NCBI RefSeq assembly: GCF_003628505.1
Contig: NZ_RBZP01000024.1
Span: 1 to 52,832 of the forward strand
DNA: 52,832 nucleotides
Direction of reading: 5' to 3'
Source: Oceanobacillus halophilus
GTDB lineage: Bacteria; Bacillota; Bacilli; Bacillales; Amphibacillaceae
Positions 1 to 9,200 of the stretch are shown one piece after another. How positions within the stretch are numbered: position 1 is the first letter of the stretch; the number at the start of each line of letters is the position of its first letter. The notes under the pieces were generated by a model, which did not search any database, was not told where the DNA came from, and worked only from the letters and a program-made list of their open reading frames with translations. Made by a program: the position numbers and the translations under genes.

Positions 1-75
1 AATGAGTTCTTTAAAAAGTCGATCATGGTCTGTATAATCTTGTTTTTCTTCTAGTATAACAGTAGAAGTAGTCAA
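1..75 (-). CDS. Rpn-family nuclease/transposase-like protein, N-terminal fragment (runs off window)
   Basis: Only the first 25 codons are in the window; the rest lies to the left. The reading frame starts at a TTG preceded by AAAGGGTGAG at good spacing and reads ...YTDHDRLFKELI. A D-H-D-x-L-F-K-E-L run near the N-terminus is typical of the Rpn/PD-(D/E)XK nuclease family transposase-like proteins of Bacillaceae. The family promotes RecA-independent recombination and DNA cleavage in characterised members. The assignment rests on this short motif alone, so it is tentative. Confidence 0.5.
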   Translation of the reverse strand, partial: MTTSTVILEEKQDYTDHDRLFKELI

Positions 76-247
76 AGCTTCTCACCCTTTCTGAATTTTT
101 TGTTTTTTTAATAGACAGATATATTCTACCAAGATTTTGGGGAAGAAACAATTAACATTACGAAAAATTTATAATTTTCATTATATGAAATAAGAGATTT
201 AAAATAAATCTCACAAGTACTTGGCTAAATCCAAAAATATTCAAAAA

Positions 248-276
248 TTGAAAAAAAGCCAATAATATTGTATAAT
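248..276 (+). promoter_or_regulatory. Sigma-A promoter of the antitoxin-like RNA
   Basis: TTGAAA at 248-253 and a perfect TATAAT at 271-276 are separated by 17 bases. This would start a transcript near 283. No open reading frame follows, but three stem-loops ending in a terminator do, so the promoter most likely drives a small RNA. Confidence 0.65.
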
Positions 277-282
277 AAATTT

Positions 283-432
283 AAATTGTAATAAAATAAT
301 TAAAAGAGGATAAGTGCTCAATCACTCATCCTCAGCAACATACACGCCGCTAAATAGCGGCTGACCTAAGTAAAGTAATTTTTGGAAATAGCTCACCTTA
401 CTTGGCAGGCAGGGTGGCTATTTCTTTTTGTT
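283..432 (+). ncRNA. Antitoxin-like small RNA of a holin-like (Hol_Tox) type I toxin-antitoxin locus
   Basis: The predicted transcript is about 150 nt. It holds three stems in order: GAGGAT...ATCCTC (about 305-332), GCCGCTAAATAGCGGC (347-362) and a terminator AAATAGCTCACC...GGTGGCTATTT followed by a T-rich run ending near 430. This order (CCTC stem, GCCGC stem, long AAATAGCCACC-type terminator overlapping the toxin 3' end) is what I know from the antisense RNAs of Firmicute holin-like toxin loci. On the opposite strand the 3' end of such a toxin is still readable at 418-453. Promoter and terminator look intact. Transcription itself is inferred. Confidence 0.5.
386..432 (+). terminator. Rho-independent terminator of the small RNA
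   Basis: AAATAGCTCACC and GGTGGCTATTT form a long stem with one mismatch or bulge, followed by TTTCTTTTTG on the plus strand. Confidence 0.7.
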
Positions 433-453
433 TAGATAGACGACAATAGTTAA
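418..453 (-). pseudogene. Relic of a holin-like type I toxin (last 11 codons)
   Basis: On the minus strand 453-418 reads LTIVVYLNKKK followed by TAG. A hydrophobic end followed by Asn/Lys and a stop inside the AAATAGCCACC terminator stem is the usual C-terminus of small Hol_Tox peptides. One codon upstream there is an in-frame TGA, and then a GC-rich palindrome (GGGGACA...TGTCCCC, 465-485) unlike its surroundings. The N-terminal membrane segment is therefore gone, probably replaced by the palindrome. The identification depends on the combined position of the peptide end and the RNA stems. Confidence 0.45.
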
Positions 454-724
454 TCAAGTAACGCGGGGACAATACACCTGTCCCCACGTCCCCCCTCCAG
501 CAGTATCTCCAACTTTTGGTTAATTTTTTCTCTTTGTTTTCTACAGGAACCTGGCTTTCTTCCTCCCATTTCATCATGTTGTTTCAGTTTGGATTGAGTC
601 CTTTTGGATACACAGCACACTCTGCTAAAGTCAGGGCAAAGGCTCGTGCGAGTAATAATAGAAAAAATCTCCCAAATAGTGATTCGAGGGATTTTTCGTA
701 TATAGATAAAGCGAATTTATAAAA
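454..724. other. Intergenic stretch with a GGGGACA palindrome, no supported gene
   Basis: The only structure I can support is the GGGGACA-N7-TGTCCCC palindrome at 465-485 and the C-rich run beside it (486-497). This looks like the short REP-type palindromes found near the ends of dead genes in Bacillaceae. An open frame at 516-722 has no ribosome binding site and no recognisable protein character. Confidence 0.35.
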
Positions 725-1771
725 CTATGCAAAAAATTGATTGGCATATGCTAATAAGTTTTCCCTTATTCCGCTAAAATCTTGTTGTAAATCAAGAGAT
801 ACAACTATCATTTGATTACCTTTAATGTGATAAATATGGTTAGGTTGATTTATTGCGGTTGTTTTCGCATAAAGTAACATACCTGCAACGGTTTCATCCG
901 GTTGTTTTTTCCAATTGTTTATGTATGTAAATATTTGATAAAGGTTAGCGGATTTTTGTTTTGCGGCTCCACCTTCAAACCTTGCTACCATATTTTCAGA
1001 ATAAAATTTCGCATCCACAATCAATGTTTTTTTATCTTTTTGAAGTACAAGATCTGTTTGCATAATCGGTAATGCATCTGTGAATTCATCATCAACCATC
1101 CACTGAATTTGAGGATGCGATACATTATATTTCGTTTCACGTTTAAAAAATGCATAGATGAACTTTTCATATAAAGACGATAATTTTTGTTCGTCTTGAA
1201 CCTCTTTCATCGTTTGAGATGTAGAGCTTTCATCAAATAATAACTGCTCATAAAGATACCTACACACGTCTACAATAAATTGATAACGAATGTTTTGACG
1301 ATTATATCTAACGTTTTTCCATAGCTTCAAATCTAACTCTACATCTGATACCTCTGTAAAATAAGGCAGAAAACCATAAAATAAACTACGCGTTTTTTTA
1401 CTTATTTTATTTGAGCTCGATAGGTAAACGAGTGTCGCTTTAATAATTTGATTCAACAATATATTTTCAGAGAACTCATCATAAACCACTGCAACTTTCT
1501 TATTTACCAATGCATTTTTCTTTATCGTAGAATTGATATCAATTTTGCCCTTAATAACATTGGAAGTCTCTTCAACACTTATATAATCTTTACTTAATCC
1601 TCCGCGAATCAAAACAGGTATACCAATCGATAAAATTTTTGCGTAAAGCTCTTTGACGTTCTCAAACTTTTCTGTTCCGATTTGTTTATACTCGGAAAGA
1701 TTTAACGTTTGATAAGCATAAGAAAGCATATAGTATATATTACGAATTGGAATTTTATTATTTCTCTCCAT
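725..1771 (-). CDS. mcrC: McrC-like nuclease subunit of type IV restriction system McrBC
   Basis: The 348-residue product has the McrC layout: an N-terminal ...IPIRNIYYMLSYAYQ segment, a middle region, and a C-terminal PD-(D/E)XK nuclease core seen as MQTDLVL followed by LIVDAKFYSE (about residues 237-258). In McrBC, McrC supplies the nuclease and docks on the McrB hexamer to cut DNA carrying modified cytosine, a defence against modified phage DNA. Its start ATG lies inside the last codons of mcrB (14-base overlap), so the two are translationally coupled. Length is normal for the family and no damage is visible. The exact modified base recognised cannot be told from sequence. Confidence 0.9.
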   Translation of the reverse strand: MERNNKIPIRNIYYMLSYAYQTLNLSEYKQIGTEKFENVKELYAKILSIGIPVLIRGGLSKDYISVEETSNVIKGKIDINSTIKKNALVNKKVAVVYDEFSENILLNQIIKATLVYLSSSNKISKKTRSLFYGFLPYFTEVSDVELDLKLWKNVRYNRQNIRYQFIVDVCRYLYEQLLFDESSTSQTMKEVQDEQKLSSLYEKFIYAFFKRETKYNVSHPQIQWMVDDEFTDALPIMQTDLVLQKDKKTLIVDAKFYSENMVARFEGGAAKQKSANLYQIFTYINNWKKQPDETVAGMLLYAKTTAINQPNHIYHIKGNQMIVVSLDLQQDFSGIRENLLAYANQFFA

Positions 1772-3863
1772 CGTAACAACCTCTTAGTCGTTCAGCCCAA
1801 TCGATTGCTTTTTGTTCATCATCAAACCAATACTCGAATAGCTGTGGAATAATTTCATATTCGATTACTTCCTCTACACGATTTGCAGTATCTACTTTAT
1901 AAGCATCACCTACAAAATAGCTATGCCCAATTTGAAACCCTGTCCCTAACTCTTCAGCAATTTGAGTATTTAAGCTTTTAATTTCATTAATAATACGATT
2001 TAGAACTTCTGGATTATTTAATTCGTTTACATAGGACTTAAATGTCTCATTTTGGAACGCTGGTTTAATTTCAAAAAACGAAAATCTTCTTCTAAGTGCG
2101 TAGTCTAATAAAGCTAAGCTTCTATCTGCCGTATTCATCATCCCAATGATGTATAAATTCGATGGCACAGAAAACTTATCATTAGAATAAAGGAGATTGA
2201 TTTGCTCGCCTCGCTTATCCTCTTCGATAAGCATCATTAATTCCCCAAATATTTTACTCATATTTCCACGATTAATTTCATCAATAATAAAGAAGTAGTC
2301 TCGTTCTGGATCTCGTGCTGCTTTTCTAGCAAACTTCACAAACGGACCTTGTTTCAGCTCAAACCCATCTCCTTCAGCTTTTGGACGGAACCCTTCAATG
2401 AAGTCTTCATAACTATAGCTTTGATGGAACTGAACCATATGGATACGCGTTTCATCTTTTTCTTCCATCATTAAATTCGCTAAACGTTTGGCAATATACG
2501 TTTTACCTACTCCCGGTGCACCTTTCAAAATAAGATTCTTCTTATTTTCAAGTAGAGAAATTAGACGTACAAGCTCCTTCTTCTCGATAAATACATCCGA
2601 AAGAAATTCATCCATTGTATAGGATTCATTTTCTTGTACAGTAGGCTTCGATTCAATAAAACGAATGTAGTAGTCAATTGAACTTCCCGATACTCCTTTA
2701 TATTTTTTGTAGGATTCATCTGAAACAACGGCATCTTTTAACCGTCTTAGTTGCTCAATATCTGTTTCGCCAAAAATTGGAGCATCAAAATGGTGCTCTA
2801 TATTCTTTAATGCACTTACTTTTTGCGTAACTGTTTTATCATTCAAGCTAACTCCTGTATCAGTAACTTGATTGGATAACCAATTTCGAAATTCATTTAC
2901 TTCCGCAATTTTTGGATCAATAAATTCTTCATTCATTACTTGATCAATTTCTTGAATTAAATTTGGATAAGCATTTAGACACGTTAACGTCTTTTGAGCA
3001 AAAGTCTGATGTAATTCCCACTTTCCAACTTGAAGCCAATCTACTTTTCTCCTATGTTTATACTCTGATGCTTCATTATCGAAGTAGTAATCTCCCGCAA
3101 CAACTCCACGTGCGAGGATTTTCTTAATTCCTTCTTTCACATAGACAACGTCGCCTGTTTGAATTTCATGATAGAAATCCCACACAGCCTTTGTGTCATT
3201 GACAGGGCGCACCCCATCCGCTCTTTGCTCAGCTATATTTCGTTCAACTGCTTCCTTTGAATCATAGTTTTTTAAATCCCCTAAATAGTCCCAACCAAGT
3301 GCAATCATATTTTCTGCGTGGAACTGATCCCATAATCTAGAAGATTCACCTGGTGATATTACCCAATAATTAATGCTGTTATCAATTTCATCTTCTTGAT
3401 TAGCAATTGTCTTCTCTTTCTTAGGATAAGTTAATGTAGGATTTTCATCGTAATATAAAAATATTAAATATGATCGCATTAAAACGCCCCAGTCAGGTAT
3501 TCCACCTAAGTTATCTGGCTTACTTCTAACTCCGCGATTATATTCATCTTCCGCATACTTTTTTCTAAATTGAATTCTTGTTGTACCAAACTTTTTTGGA
3601 TATCGAGGCGTACTTTTACCAGTTACTAATCTCTCAATATCCTCGTCACTTTGTTCCGTCATTTGTTGATAAATCTTTTTATATACTGAATATGATTGAT
3701 AATCAAAGAAATTATCCTTATAGCCACTAGCTAATTCAAACTTTTCTAACAGGTGTCCGAGTTTTTCAAGATATGGTGTGTACCACAAACCTGTTTTTTC
3801 ACCTAAGTTTTCTGTAACCCAAGCTTTATATTTTTCTTTTTGAGTATTCACATTATCATTCAT
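1758..3863 (-). CDS. mcrB: McrB-like AAA+ GTPase with EVE-like recognition domain
   Basis: The product has 701 residues from the ATG at 3863, which has GGAGGT five bases upstream. A longer frame begins 14 codons earlier but without a ribosome binding site. Residues about 165-285 (YWVISPGESSRLWDQF ... GDVVYVKEG) look like an EVE/PUA-type domain that reads modified bases. The AAA+ motor follows, with Walker A GAPGVGKT near residue 447 and a Walker B/sensor stretch IIDEINRGNMSKIFGEL near 523, including the NR(G)xM signature of McrB. McrB binds the modified DNA, hydrolyses GTP and drives McrC. The gene is first in a two-gene operon. A REP-like GGGACA motif lies upstream at about 3890-3910. Confidence 0.9.
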   Translation of the reverse strand: MNDNVNTQKEKYKAWVTENLGEKTGLWYTPYLEKLGHLLEKFELASGYKDNFFDYQSYSVYKKIYQQMTEQSDEDIERLVTGKSTPRYPKKFGTTRIQFRKKYAEDEYNRGVRSKPDNLGGIPDWGVLMRSYLIFLYYDENPTLTYPKKEKTIANQEDEIDNSINYWVISPGESSRLWDQFHAENMIALGWDYLGDLKNYDSKEAVERNIAEQRADGVRPVNDTKAVWDFYHEIQTGDVVYVKEGIKKILARGVVAGDYYFDNEASEYKHRRKVDWLQVGKWELHQTFAQKTLTCLNAYPNLIQEIDQVMNEEFIDPKIAEVNEFRNWLSNQVTDTGVSLNDKTVTQKVSALKNIEHHFDAPIFGETDIEQLRRLKDAVVSDESYKKYKGVSGSSIDYYIRFIESKPTVQENESYTMDEFLSDVFIEKKELVRLISLLENKKNLILKGAPGVGKTYIAKRLANLMMEEKDETRIHMVQFHQSYSYEDFIEGFRPKAEGDGFELKQGPFVKFARKAARDPERDYFFIIDEINRGNMSKIFGELMMLIEEDKRGEQINLLYSNDKFSVPSNLYIIGMMNTADRSLALLDYALRRRFSFFEIKPAFQNETFKSYVNELNNPEVLNRIINEIKSLNTQIAEELGTGFQIGHSYFVGDAYKVDTANRVEEVIEYEIIPQLFEYWFDDEQKAIDWAERLRGCYDGEK

Positions 3864-4179
3864 AGCGTACCTCCAAAAAAGAAGAACCGTAGGGACAGAA
3901 ACCACGGTCCATGGTTATAACTGGGGCTAATCTAATCAGTGAATATGTCCCCTCAGTCCATCGGGTCCTTTTACATAAGGATTATAAATACCTTCTTCTC
4001 TTTTTTATTGTTTAAAGAATAACATAAAAAACTCCCCCCTTCCCTATGCTATATATTACCATTGTAATATTCACTGCCATGTTATTACCGACATTCTTGT
4101 GAAATTGGAAAGAAATAAGTAAATTTGAACTCTTAATGCATCCTGATTATAATAAGTAAAGATCGAAAGGGGTTATAAA
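3864..4179. other. Intergenic region upstream of mcrBC
   Basis: It holds the upstream region of mcrBC (minus strand; a TATAAT lies near 3979-3985 on that strand but I see no convincing -35 box) and a short imperfect repeat GGGACAG...CGGTCC at about 3890-3910. I see no gene here. Confidence 0.4.
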
Positions 4180-4538
4180 ATGCCAACTCTAAAATACGGA
4201 ACCAACATAGATAAGTTATTTAATTGATTATAGAAAAGAAAAAACATGCATCACTTTCTGTGTGCCTAAATGATGTTGTAAAAGTAATTGAACAAGAAGG
4301 ATTGGAAAAATAGCAACTACAGGCTTTCCTACATCAAAAGCACCATGGATCTTAAAGTAAATTGGAGAATTATGATGGCTCCAATGTCTATTATAGACTA
4401 TGTATTGGTGCATGAATTGGCTCATATTAAGTATCCGAATCATTCAAGTGATTATTGGAGATTAGTAAGTTCCATACTTCCTGATTATGAATAAAAAAAG
4501 AGTGGCTAAGAATAAATGGTCTAACCCTTATATTATAA
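4180..4538 (+). pseudogene. YgjP-type zinc metallopeptidase (M48/DUF45), multiply broken
   Basis: Fragments in all three frames line up with one protein. MPTLKYGTN starts at 4180. LSVCLNDVVKVI...EGLEK follows about 75 bases on. Then come QKAPWILK, VNWRIMMAPMSIIDYVLVHELAHIKYPNHSSDYWRLV and, after a further frameshift past 4490, KKEWLRINGLTLIL and a stop at 4538. The HELAH-x5-H zinc motif survives, but the stretch between APWILK and NWRIMMAP (about 90 residues in the family) is deleted, so the enzyme must be dead. YgjP/WxxL-type hydrolases commonly sit next to type I restriction genes; none is intact here, which suggests a lost system. The last open piece alone is 4288-4494. Confidence 0.85.
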
Positions 4539-4565
4539 GTTGGACCATTTATTGCCAGTTATTGT

Positions 4566-5897
4566 TTAGTAACCTTGATCCTCATACCAGGCAATTTTAT
4601 CCTTTAAGAACCTAATAATTTTTGTCATATTTTTTATTCTATCATCTGGATTATTAGGCAGTTTATTATAAGCATTTAAGGCTGTCCCTGCATATCCATT
4701 ATGGAAATTAGACATTACTCGAATCAAGTCGTGAATTTGCCTATCTAATTTGGAAATAACTTTATTATATGCCCACCTTATAGCATTGTTATATACGTTA
4801 TTAGCAACACTAGAATTACCCTCTGCATTTGTACTTTCCACCATATTGTCAAAAATTATTTGCTCTTCATTACTTAAATAAGAAAATATATTACTATCAA
4901 TTTCGAACTGACTTTCCTTAAATTGTTCCGTCTCTTCATGGTCTTCTACTTCTTCTCTGATGTTTTCAATATCTGCAGAAACATTACTTATAACTTCTTC
5001 AGTTACCTCAAAATTTAAGTATCTCTTGGCGTTTTCAACAAATCTAGCTGTTCTATACATATAGAACTTTTTTGTAGTTTTGTTATAAAACTCCTGTAAT
5101 AGTTGGGGGTGTGGTCTTTTGATAGATTTTTTATGCTTTTCCCACCAATCCTCTTTTCTATCTTCTGTAATAAAAATTATAGGTTTCGATTCTTCCACAT
5201 CATTAGCTTTATCAATAATTTGATTCCAAACTATTAAATCACCATAAATCTGCTGATACCTTACATCTCCATAAGTTCTATATTCCTTTTTCTTTTCGTC
5301 CTTATTATCTTCGAAACCAGGCGGTACCTTATATTTAAATCTAACCCTTCCCTGTTCCTCAATTTTATCAATTTCTTCCTGAGAGTAAGGTTCCCCAATA
5401 ACACCATCTAATAAGTTCATTATTTCAATATGAATATCATTGGTGTCTGGAAGTTTCTCTATTTCTTGATTTAACTGTTCTTGAATATCCTCATTAATAT
5501 TTTTCACATTTTCAATATATGGTTTAAATTGTTCAGTTAGTATGTATGGATGTTTACTATGTACTGAATCCAATATTTTTTCTGCGTCTTCTTTAACTTT
5601 TTCAAACTTATCTTTAAGAAGAGTATAACCTTCTCGTTGTTTAGTCATATTACCCTCATAATTAAAGAAATACTCAAGTCCAACTTGATATGGTACCCAT
5701 AGCCTTTTCTCATCTTTTAACCATTTCAAAATATCAAAAAGAATTTTGGTTGAAGATTCTGATGTATACTTATAGAAGTTTATTAATATATTCGTATCGA
5801 TAACAAAAAGTGCTTGCTCCCAAAGTTCTTTCTTTTCCTCTTCAGAATAACCAATAAAACCTATAAATTGCTCTTTCAAGTTAATTCCCCCAGACAT
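4566..5897 (-). CDS. PIN-like (PIN_8/DUF4935-type) ribonuclease-domain protein
   Basis: The 443-residue protein opens with a PIN core: D34 in FVIDTNILINFYKY, E75 in VPYQVGLEYFF, D220 in GDLIVWNQII and D246 in FITEDRKEDWW. These are the four acidic metal ligands expected of a PIN nuclease. A helical insertion (about 85-200) separates the second and third, as in the PIN_8 group. The C-terminal 180 residues are charged and helical and I do not recognise them. PIN_8 proteins occur in defence islands and are suspected to cleave RNA; no partner is adjacent in operon distance, so it may act alone. A single-gene abortive-infection role is inference. Confidence 0.75.
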   Translation of the reverse strand: MSGGINLKEQFIGFIGYSEEEKKELWEQALFVIDTNILINFYKYTSESSTKILFDILKWLKDEKRLWVPYQVGLEYFFNYEGNMTKQREGYTLLKDKFEKVKEDAEKILDSVHSKHPYILTEQFKPYIENVKNINEDIQEQLNQEIEKLPDTNDIHIEIMNLLDGVIGEPYSQEEIDKIEEQGRVRFKYKVPPGFEDNKDEKKKEYRTYGDVRYQQIYGDLIVWNQIIDKANDVEESKPIIFITEDRKEDWWEKHKKSIKRPHPQLLQEFYNKTTKKFYMYRTARFVENAKRYLNFEVTEEVISNVSADIENIREEVEDHEETEQFKESQFEIDSNIFSYLSNEEQIIFDNMVESTNAEGNSSVANNVYNNAIRWAYNKVISKLDRQIHDLIRVMSNFHNGYAGTALNAYNKLPNNPDDRIKNMTKIIRFLKDKIAWYEDQGY

Positions 5898-6240
5898 TAT
5901 TTCGTTTTTACTGTTTAGAACTCACATTTAACTTCATTTCTCTCCTAAATTAAATGCCGCTTATTATCATTGGTCAAAGGGTCCCTCACTTCTCTACCAC
6001 TATAGTGAAGTGGGGGCTGTGACCTTCTATTACAAACTTGATTTGTTAACGTTTTGCGAAATATACAGATAAGTTTAAGTATATTAATTCTATCAGGAAT
6101 CACTTATATCAACGTATTGGGAATTGATATATGAACAAAAATGTATGAAAAAGATTTAATTTGACAATATTTGAACAGATTTGCACTAAAATTTTAGATG
6201 CTAGTTAAATACAAAAATAGTCGATGTCTTACTTACTTTT
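5898..6240. other. Intergenic region with one palindromic repeat copy
   Basis: The only recognisable structure is the GGTC...GACC repeat at 5972-6024. The rest is AT-rich and holds the presumed upstream region of the PIN gene. I see no gene. Confidence 0.5.
5972..6024 (+). repeat. Palindromic repeat, copy 1
   Basis: A GGTC...CCTCACTTCTCTACCAC left arm and a TGGGGGCTGTGACC right arm form one copy of the window's dispersed palindrome. It lies between the PIN gene and the restriction gene, antisense to both. Confidence 0.8.
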
Positions 6241-9200
6241 TTATTCCATTGACCTTACTTTATCTTCAATGAACTGAATTTCACTCTGGCTTAAATTATA
6301 CTTTTTATATAGCTGTTTATCAATTTCAGATATTGTTTTCAACCAATCGATATCTGATTTTTCGGTAAAATCTTGTACAGGAACTTTCGACCACTTATCT
6401 CGTGTATTAGCTTGGGTTATTTTTAATACACCTAACATGGCTCTTGCAAATTTACTTTTAATATATTTTAGAACTGACTCTGCTTCGTATTTTGTTGAAA
6501 ATCCACCAATTGAAAGAAATGTCTCTGTAGCACCAACATTTGGTTCTAAAATTAATGGCGAGCTTATCACTTCACCAAATGTTCCATTTCCATTAGCTTG
6601 GGGTATAATCACTTTGTACTCTTCAAAACTAATTGGAGCATTCAGATACTTTATATCCATCCAATAATATGTACGCTGACTATTCTCAAGACCTAAAATC
6701 TTAACATATTCTCCTTCGTGCTTAGGCTTGTCTTTGTAAAAAATAATATCTTTTAGAAGCTTAAATGCACCCGATCCAATATCATTCTTGTGTCCCTTCG
6801 ACTGTATGTCCTTAATTTCAGGATAATCCTCATGAGCAACTTTTGATAATTTATATACTCCCCTACCAGAAATGAATTCATCTAATGTTTTTGAAGTATT
6901 GGAAGATACTTTACTTAGAATTGAGTTTAATTCACCATAAGCTGTAAAAGTTCCAATCTCCCCAAATACTTTCTCCTTGTCCCTATAGGTAATAGCAATT
7001 CCGCCTTTAATATCAGTATTTGGAAAAACCTCTGAGCTATCATCGAAATAGTTAACAACTTTCAGATGCTCATCAGATAACATTTTCTTATTCCATGCCT
7101 TTGGTGTACTACCAGCATTAAATAAGAAACGGCTAGGATGAATCATTTCTACCTTATCAGCTAATTTATATGATTCCTCTAAAAACTTATGGTAAATTGG
7201 TGGTGCATAAGTTTTGTTGTCTCCAATCGTCTCATCCTGATAAGGTGGATTCCCTATTATTACATTGAATCTCAATTTATCATCTCCAAATATCTTATAA
7301 ATTTCATTACTTAGTTTTTCTTCACTTGCTAATTTCATTGTATCAACTTCTATAAGATTTTTTGTTGAAACATTAACCGTATCATGGTAGATAAAGTTTT
7401 TGACAATGTTATAAATAATGTTACTAGGCGCACAAGCATATACTTGATTTTCAAGTATCCACTTGATTCGTTCTTGTTGATTTGGAATTTGATCCTTCAA
7501 TCTATCATTTAATTTCTTGACTATTTCTGTAAGGTAAAGGCCACTTTTCACATATAAGTCAGCAAACTTCTTAGTCTTATCAGAAAAAATCCCTGGATTT
7601 TCATTTTCTAAGGTGTCTACCATCGATTTCACTACACTTTTTGGTGTAAATATCTGATTTGTTTTCTGTGGAGGAATATAATCAAAAATATCTTCACTCA
7701 AACTATCATCAAAATAATTTGCTAAACGCTTTTTGGTATCTAAAAACTCTCGAATACCGGCATTAAAAACAACCTCATTGAACAAACCATATATGACTTT
7801 TGTATTGCCTTTATCATCCACATATTCGAAACCATCTCGAAGCTTCTTGAACTCTTCTATTGTGATACTTGTAAGATTTTCGAAGGTAGCGTTATCAATA
7901 TTCTTTTCAAAGTTATCTAATCTAGTCTGATCATCCCCGTATGCCATTAAAAATGCAGGAATTGTACGAGCGAATCCTCGTAAATGATCACGAACATCAT
8001 CTTCTGTTGTTTTCTTTTTCTTTTCTTCTACTTTTTCTATTTGCTCTTCGACTACGGTATGAATTGTTTTTTCTACTTCCTTGTTAATTTCCTCTGTAAA
8101 AGACTCTTCTATCTTTTGTTTTTCTTCTTCATATTGCTCAGTCACTGCTTTTAATTCTCTTTCATCTTTTCTCTTATCTACTGCTCGCTTTTTGTTTTCA
8201 TATTCTTCTTCTAATTCTTTAACTTGATTGCTTAGCGTCAAACTCTTCTCAGTTATAACATCTTCAATAGAATTATTCACTGAATCCTTTAATTTATTAG
8301 TTTGTCCTTTATTTAACTTAAAGGAATCCTTCAAATTATTAAAACCATCTGAAAATGTTGAAGTTATATCTCTTGCGAGGTTTCTAATGGATTCTTTTTG
8401 TTTTTCCTCTGCTTCTTCAAAGGATGATACAACTTCATCAACCACTTCAATTGAGGTATAAATTTTTTCTCCAAAAACCTCTTTTGATTTACCTAACACT
8501 ACTTCCTTTGGTACCTCTACTTCTCCATCGTCATTTAAATGCGGATCAGTGACAGATACCTCACGTGGTTTATCTAATCTTTTATTTTTCTCTGGTGGTA
8601 TTTTATCTAGAATTTCTTTAAATGGTGAATCTCCTGAAAAAATACCGGATATATTAGCGAATAATAAATTGCTTATAAATCCTCTTTTTACCACTTCCCT
8701 TGATGTAATACGTGTTGGAATCTCCAGAACTTCGGTAGCATTTATTTCATGCATTGTGCCTTGTTGATCTTCAGCAATAACTGGAAAGAAGTTTAATAAT
8801 TTTTTAATTTTCTCTTTTCTTTCTTCTGTTGTGTTGGGATTACTACCAGATAAACCTGTAGCAAAATCATCATAAAGCCTCAATGTTCTATCTGGAGAAA
8901 AATCAAATATATAAGCATTTTCTTTACGATATAACTTATCGTCTTTTTCAAATTCATACGGATTTTGTGAACGAAATGCAGCTTGAAAGTATAAACTAGG
9001 TGATTCAATATTATTTAGCATAAATACAGCTGTCCATTCTGGAACCGTCACACCAGTTGTTAGTTGCCCCACAGAAAGTGTTATTGTCTTATCATTCTGC
9101 TCAATTGCATTTCTAACTTTATCAAAGCTTTTTGTATTCTCTTTTAAATCAAGTGCTTCTGCTTCTACGCCATCATGTAAGCTAATACCATCTCCCGCTG

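Noticed and set aside
516..722. 68-codon open frame on the plus strand
   Set aside because: No ribosome binding site, no protein-like pattern, and it lies in repeat-rich intergenic DNA.
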